Source of the DNA: Candidatus Sulfopaludibacter sp. SbA3
Lineage (GTDB): Bacteria > Acidobacteriota > Vicinamibacteria > Vicinamibacterales > UBA2999
Length of the DNA stretch: 33,780 bases
Assembly: GCA_945876205.1 (NCBI GenBank)
Contig: CAMCNL010000009.1
Span: 1-33,780 of the forward strand
Direction: 5' to 3'
A program made the translations under genes and the position numbers. Below the pieces are notes generated by a model. It ran no database searches. It had not been told where the DNA came from and worked only from the letters and a program-made list of their open reading frames with translations. This document shows, in pieces, positions 30,582 to 33,780 of the stretch. Numbering within the stretch: the first letter of the stretch is position 1; each line of letters opens with the position of its first letter.

Positions 30582-31748
30582 CTAGGCGCCCTGCCGCTCG
30601 CTGATGACGGACTCCGCGATCTGGTGAATCTCGTCGTTGGTGGCGCCCCGGCTTTCACGCAACCCTGCCTTCACCCGCCGCAGGACCTCCGCAACCTCGG
30701 ACTCCGACAGACGAAGCCCCAGTTCCACCAATCTGCTCTGCAACCCGTGTCGGCCGGAATGCCGGCCGATCACCATTCCACCGGAGACCGCGCCGACCGC
30801 CTCGGGACGGATGATCTCGTATGTCACCGGTGACTGCAGCACGCCGTGCTGGTGAATTCCCGACTCGTGGGCGAACGCATTGGCGCCCACCACGGCTTTG
30901 TTCGGTGGCACGGGAAACCCGGTGATCCGGGACACGAGCTGACTGGTCGCAAGGAGTTCGCGCGTGTTGACGTTGAGCCGGTACGGCAGGAGATCGGCGC
31001 GACAGGCGATCGCCATCACGACCTCCTCGAGACAGGCATTGCCCGCCCGCTCCCCGATGCCGTTAATCGTGCACTGGACCTCGCGCGCCCCAGCCTCGAT
31101 GGCGGCCAGCGAATTTGCCACCGCGAGGCCAAGATCATCGTGGCAATGGATCGCCAGCGTGACTCTGTCCATCCCATCGACGTGCTCGTAGAGATGGTGG
31201 ATGCGCCTCTTCAACTCGTCAGGCGTCGTGTACCCCACCGTGTCCGCGATCGTGACAGTGCGAGCTCCGCACCGGATGGCCGTTTCAAATGCGCGGCACA
31301 TGAAGTCGTAATCGGTCCTGGTGCAGTCCTCGGCCGACCACTGCACATCGTCGCACGCGTTCCGGGCCTGCCGCACGGCGGCCTCCGTAGCCTCGAGAAC
31401 CTTCTCTGGGGTGCTGCGAAGCTTGTGCTCGATGTGGATGGTGCTGGTGGCAATAAAGACGTGAATGCGCGGCGCGCGTGCCTCCTTCACCGCCGCGGCG
31501 GCCGCGTCGATGTCGTCGGGGCGGGCGCGTGCCAACGCCGCCACGCGGCAGTCCTTCACCAGCCGCGAGATCTGGCAGACCATTTCAAGATCCGCCGGCG
31601 ACGATGCGGGAAAGCCAGCCTCGATGACATCGACGCCAAGGCGCTCCAACTGCGCCGCCACGGCGAGCTTTCCCTCGACGTCCATGGAAGCACCCGGCGC
31701 CTGTTCCCCGTCGCGCAGGGTTGTATCGAAAATCCTGACGTTGTCCAT
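30582..31748 (-). CDS. LeuA-type (2-isopropylmalate synthase-like) Claisen condensing enzyme without the regulatory domain
   Basis: 388 residues from ATG 31748, supported by GGGAGA 7 bases upstream (31761-31756). DRE-TIM metallolyase motifs: [14 protein letters not shown] (7-20), [11 protein letters not shown] (41-51), [10 protein letters not shown] (137-146), [13 protein letters not shown] (201-213), NGIGERAGN (229-237), and [19 protein letters not shown] (287-305). These fit 2-isopropylmalate synthase better than homocitrate synthase. Standard LeuA is longer (about 510 residues) and ends in a leucine-sensing dimer domain; this one stops after the first subdomain, so it should be leucine-insensitive. 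Making a branched acid for sugar acylation, or a sugar-acid precursor, is inference. A 4-base stem could hide the ribosome site (31768-31757). Confidence 0.87.
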   Translation of the reverse strand: MDNVRIFDTTLRDGEQAPGASMDVEGKLAVAAQLERLGVDVIEAGFPASSPADLEMVCQISRLVKDCRVAALARARPDDIDAAAAAVKEARAPRIHVFIATSTIHIEHKLRSTPEKVLEATEAAVRQARNACDDVQWSAEDCTRTDYDFMCRAFETAIRCGARTVTIADTVGYTTPDELKRRIHHLYEHVDGMDRVTLAIHCHDDLGLAVANSLAAIEAGAREVQCTINGIGERAGNACLEEVVMAIACRADLLPYRLNVNTRELLATSQLVSRITGFPVPPNKAVVGANAFAHESGIHQHGVLQSPVTYEIIRPEAVGAVSGGMVIGRHSGRHGLQSRLVELGLRLSESEVAEVLRRVKAGLRESRGATNDEIHQIAESVISERQGA

Positions 31749-31755
31749 CAATTGA

Positions 31756-31768
31756 TCTCCCGGGGGAG
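31756..31768 (-). promoter_or_regulatory. Ribosome-binding site of the LeuA-like gene overlapped by a small stem
   Basis: Minus-strand RNA has CUCC at 31768-31765 and GGAG at 31760-31757 with a four-base loop. The GGAG half is most of the ribosome site (GGGAGA, 31761-31756) seven bases before ATG 31748. The stem is short, so any masking of translation is speculative. Confidence 0.25.
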
Positions 31769-31791
31769 TCGGCACGCGGGATGTTTGAATG

Positions 31792-32889
31792 TCATCGAAT
31801 GAAGGGCAGCGACACGCGTCGTCCAGCCGTCACAGGATCGACGGCCACCATGTGGTTGAAGGGAATGCACCGGGTGCCTTCGATCAGCCCACAGGGCGTC
31901 AACGCCAACCCAAGAAGAGAGCGGACCAGCTGAAGCGGCAGGCTGAGCCCCGCATCCACTGTCGCACTGACGGATCCGCTGAACCGGCAACTAACGTCCA
32001 GGACGGTCAGTCCACCCGTCAGCCGCGACGCAATGTCCATGTCGCCGCAGTGCGCGAAACCGACAACCTCCGCCGTTCGGCTCGCCAGTGCGATCACATC
32101 CTCGCGAAAGCACAGCTGATGACCGATGCTGACGGTCGCCATCCCCTGACGCGGGTGGCGCATCCGCGGAACGGCGATCGCCACGCTCCCGTCGTGGACC
32201 AGGACGTCGACGTCGAAGAAGGGATTGTCGACGTACTCCATCAGGATGAAGTTCGTGAAGAATTCCTTCGCGTCGACTCCCTCGATCAGGCTCGAGGCGT
32301 TGGCTCGTCCATAGAGGCGCACCGGATCATGAATTTCGAGGGTCGGGCATGACGCGTCGATGACGAAGGTCTTCCGTGACCCGGCACCCACACTCGGTTT
32401 CAGCACAACGCGCTTGTCCGGATACCCGAGCGCGCGAAGGCCTTCCTCAAAATTGCTGGCCGTGTCGATGAAGACGAAGTCGGCCATGTCAACGCCCGCG
32501 GCCCGCAGACATTGATACAACGCGCGCTTGTCATTGCACAGGTTCACCGGCGCCGGATCCGTCACCGAGGTGCGGACACCCAACTGCTGCAGCCGGCCTG
32601 CCATCGAGGCGATGGCCAACGCCTCGCCGTCAGACCCCGGGATCACCACCTGTACGGCTTCGCGCTGGCAGATGTCCACCAGCCGATCGGCGAAGTCCGC
32701 GAACGAACGTCCGGTTGGCGGCACCTGATAGAACGCGTCGAGAATTGCCGCAGCGGGCGCATCATCGCGCAGGTCGGTGCCCACCACGCGAACGTCGAGA
32801 TCCGGATCGCTTCGCAGACCGCATACGTAGTCGTAGGTGAACGCGCCGCCAGCGCTGGTGAGGAGCACCGTAACAGGCATCTTGGGCAT
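31792..32889 (-). CDS. ATP-grasp enzyme (carboxylate-amine ligase / carbamoyl-phosphate-synthase-like)
   Basis: 365 residues from ATG 32889 (a second ATG lies three codons later). Pre-ATP-grasp domain MPVTVLLTSAGGAFTYDYVCGL (4-25), VVIPGSDGEALAIASMAGRL (81-100), an ATP-binding loop VVLKPSVGAGSRKTFVI (161-177), EYVDNPFFDVDVLVHDG (about 213-229) and VLDVSCRFSGSVSA near the end. The family ligates a carboxylate to an amine or thiol with ATP; CarB-like members in capsule and nonulosonic loci are often uncharacterised. Expected role: N-acylation or aminoacylation of a sugar, acting with the neighbouring deacetylase and formyltransferase. It follows the PIG-L gene by 10 bases and precedes the LeuA-like gene by 43. 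Confidence 0.84.
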   Translation of the reverse strand: MPKMPVTVLLTSAGGAFTYDYVCGLRSDPDLDVRVVGTDLRDDAPAAAILDAFYQVPPTGRSFADFADRLVDICQREAVQVVIPGSDGEALAIASMAGRLQQLGVRTSVTDPAPVNLCNDKRALYQCLRAAGVDMADFVFIDTASNFEEGLRALGYPDKRVVLKPSVGAGSRKTFVIDASCPTLEIHDPVRLYGRANASSLIEGVDAKEFFTNFILMEYVDNPFFDVDVLVHDGSVAIAVPRMRHPRQGMATVSIGHQLCFREDVIALASRTAEVVGFAHCGDMDIASRLTGGLTVLDVSCRFSGSVSATVDAGLSLPLQLVRSLLGLALTPCGLIEGTRCIPFNHMVAVDPVTAGRRVSLPFIR

Positions 32890-32899
32890 GTTTACGAAG

Positions 32900-33577
32900 T
32901 CACTTGATCAAGCGCCCAAGCTCGAAGGCCTCGGCCGCCGGGAGGCCGACGCTGGCGCCTCGCCAACGCGCGAGGTGTTCGACTGCTGAATGCGAACGGG
33001 GATGCGGAAAGTCACGGAGCTCGGCCGCGTACGCCGCCATCGCCTCGAGCTTCACCGACAGCGTGGCTGAGATGTCGGTGAACCAATTGGGTGCGAAGGG
33101 CGGCAGCGAACCCGGAGGACGCCATTCCGTGCTCGAAGGTGTCTCAAAGAACAGCAGGGTTCGAACGCCATGTCCGGGCTGCGGCCGGCACGCAGCAATG
33201 ACGGCGTGATGCGTGCGCGAGTGATCGATGTTCACGTCACCGGAATGGTGGGTGTACACCACCGCAGGCTGGCAGCGCTCGATGACCCGCTCGATATCCT
33301 GGATGACATCGAGCAGCGCTACTGAATCCATCCGGTTGTCAGGGTAGGCGAGGAGCGTCAGGTCCTCCACACCGAGTCTTTCGTTGGCCAGGCGTGCCGC
33401 GCGCTGCCGCTCCGCGAGGGCCGTCCCTGCCGACGCCCCACGACTGCTGATCCCATCGGCCATGATCAACACCGTCACGCGGTCCCCTGCACTCCGGTGA
33501 CGGGCAATCGTGCCTCCGCAGCCCAATACCTCATCATCCGGATGCGCTGCGACGATCAGCACTGAGTTATCACTCAT
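32900..33577 (-). CDS. PIG-L / LmbE family N-deacetylase
   Basis: 225 residues. Zinc-site motif AHPDDE (11-16; H12, D14, D15), GCGGT (19-23), and the C-terminal histidine region VYTHHSGDVNIDHSRTH (107-123), where H119 is the third zinc ligand. The family removes acetyl groups from N-acetylglucosamine-type substrates. Next to an apparent sugar N-formyltransferase, the simplest scheme is deacetylation of an acetamido sugar followed by N-formylation of the free amine. Cytoplasmic. The ATG overlaps the formyltransferase stop by four bases. Confidence 0.9.
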   Translation of the reverse strand: MSDNSVLIVAAHPDDEVLGCGGTIARHRSAGDRVTVLIMADGISSRGASAGTALAERQRAARLANERLGVEDLTLLAYPDNRMDSVALLDVIQDIERVIERCQPAVVYTHHSGDVNIDHSRTHHAVIAACRPQPGHGVRTLLFFETPSSTEWRPPGSLPPFAPNWFTDISATLSVKLEAMAAYAAELRDFPHPRSHSAVEHLARWRGASVGLPAAEAFELGRLIK

Positions 33578-33780
33578 TGGGTGTGCTTGTCTTTCGTGAT
33601 GCCGAGGACGTACCGCTCTCCATGAAGATAAAAGAACGCGGGGTACCGCTCGTTGTCCACGACGCGCAAGAGCGGAAACTGCTCTGCGAGCGGCTTCGTC
33701 GTATCGAGCTCACTGTCTTTGGGCGTTCGCCGCCGGTACGTCGTGGCGGGACCAGCCTGAGGTCTCGCGTCGGTCAACAC
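33574..33780 (-). CDS. Sugar N-formyltransferase-like protein, C-terminal fragment
   Basis: Only the last 68 codons are inside the window; the frame is open to position 33780, so the GTG at the edge need not be the true start. The fragment RRTPKDSELD (17-26), LAEQFPLLRVVDNERYPAFF (31-50) and GERYVLGITK matches the C-terminal tail of methionyl-tRNA-formyltransferase-like sugar formyltransferases found in nonulosonic acid and O-antigen clusters (recalled family pattern, not searched). The catalytic His-Asn-Asp domain would be upstream, outside the window. Its junction with the PIG-L gene is a 4-base overlap, consistent with a paired deacetylation/formylation step. Confidence 0.66.
   Translation of the reverse strand: MLTDARPQAGPATTYRRRTPKDSELDTTKPLAEQFPLLRVVDNERYPAFFYLHGERYVLGITKDKHTQ

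Noticed and set aside
1-33780. CRISPR arrays, insertion sequences, tRNA genes and attachment sites
   Set aside because: No repeated spacer pattern, transposase, terminal repeats or tRNA-like sequence was seen on either strand.

Overview
This 33.8 kb window is a single one-directional gene array. All 35 coding regions I can support lie on the minus strand, so transcription runs from position 33780 down to 1, and both ends are cut inside a gene. It is the interior of a large surface-glycan (O-antigen, capsule or exopolysaccharide) locus from a high-G+C bacterium. GDP-heptose genes, a KdsB-like cytidylyltransferase, a NeuB-type synthase and the LIC12162/TIGR04326-like families point to a Gram-negative-type envelope. 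No taxonomic marker is present. Acidobacteriota (for example Vicinamibacteria) is only a guess from protein flavour and base composition. I see no tRNA, rRNA, CRISPR array, insertion sequence or integrase, and no stretch over 300 bases without a gene.

Layout in transcription order. (1) 33780-28354, nonulosonic-acid-like module: end of a sugar formyltransferase, PIG-L deacetylase, ATP-grasp ligase, a LeuA-type synthase lacking its regulatory domain, a dioxygenase fused to a Rieske domain, and a NeuB-type synthase. (2) 28268-25429, flanked by the largest gaps in the window: a B12-binding-type radical SAM enzyme and a methyltransferase. (3) 25408-16502, ulosonic-acid-like module: a LIC12162-family transferase, Gfo/Idh oxidoreductase, methyltransferase, a TIGR04326-like large protein, HpcH/HpaI aldolase, inositol-monophosphatase-family phosphatase, KdsB-like cytidylyltransferase and a D-2-hydroxyacid dehydrogenase. 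(4) 16502-10005, transfer and decoration: a glycosyltransferase fused to a membrane-anchored DUF218 domain, a GT2 glycosyltransferase, methyltransferase, DegT aminotransferase, FemAB-like transferase and polysaccharide deacetylase. (5) 9989-2580, GDP-deoxyheptose module: GmhA, GDP-mannose-4,6-dehydratase-like enzyme, C-methyltransferase, two RmlC-like epimerases, three short-chain/epimerase reductases and HddA. (6) 2552-1: PhyH dioxygenase, CmcI-like protein, and the alpha and (partial) beta subunits of a divergent thiamine-diphosphate 2-oxoacid dehydrogenase E1.

How they may work together (inference): one stream makes a GDP-activated, deoxygenated and probably C-branched heptose. A second makes one or two CMP-activated 2-keto-3-deoxy acids, one through NeuB and possibly one through an aldolase. 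Dedicated enzymes then N-formylate, oxidise, methylate and aminoacylate the sugars, and several transferases assemble them. No Wzx/Wzy flippase or polymerase, ABC exporter, HddC, GmhB or clear NeuA is present, so the locus must continue outside the window or rely on genes elsewhere.

The most unusual points are the PhyH-Rieske fusion, the glycosyltransferase-DUF218 fusion, the aldolase-phosphatase-cytidylyltransferase-dehydrogenase cassette, and the E1 alpha subunit in which two usual histidines are replaced. Seventeen of 34 gene junctions overlap, and only three gaps exceed 30 bases.
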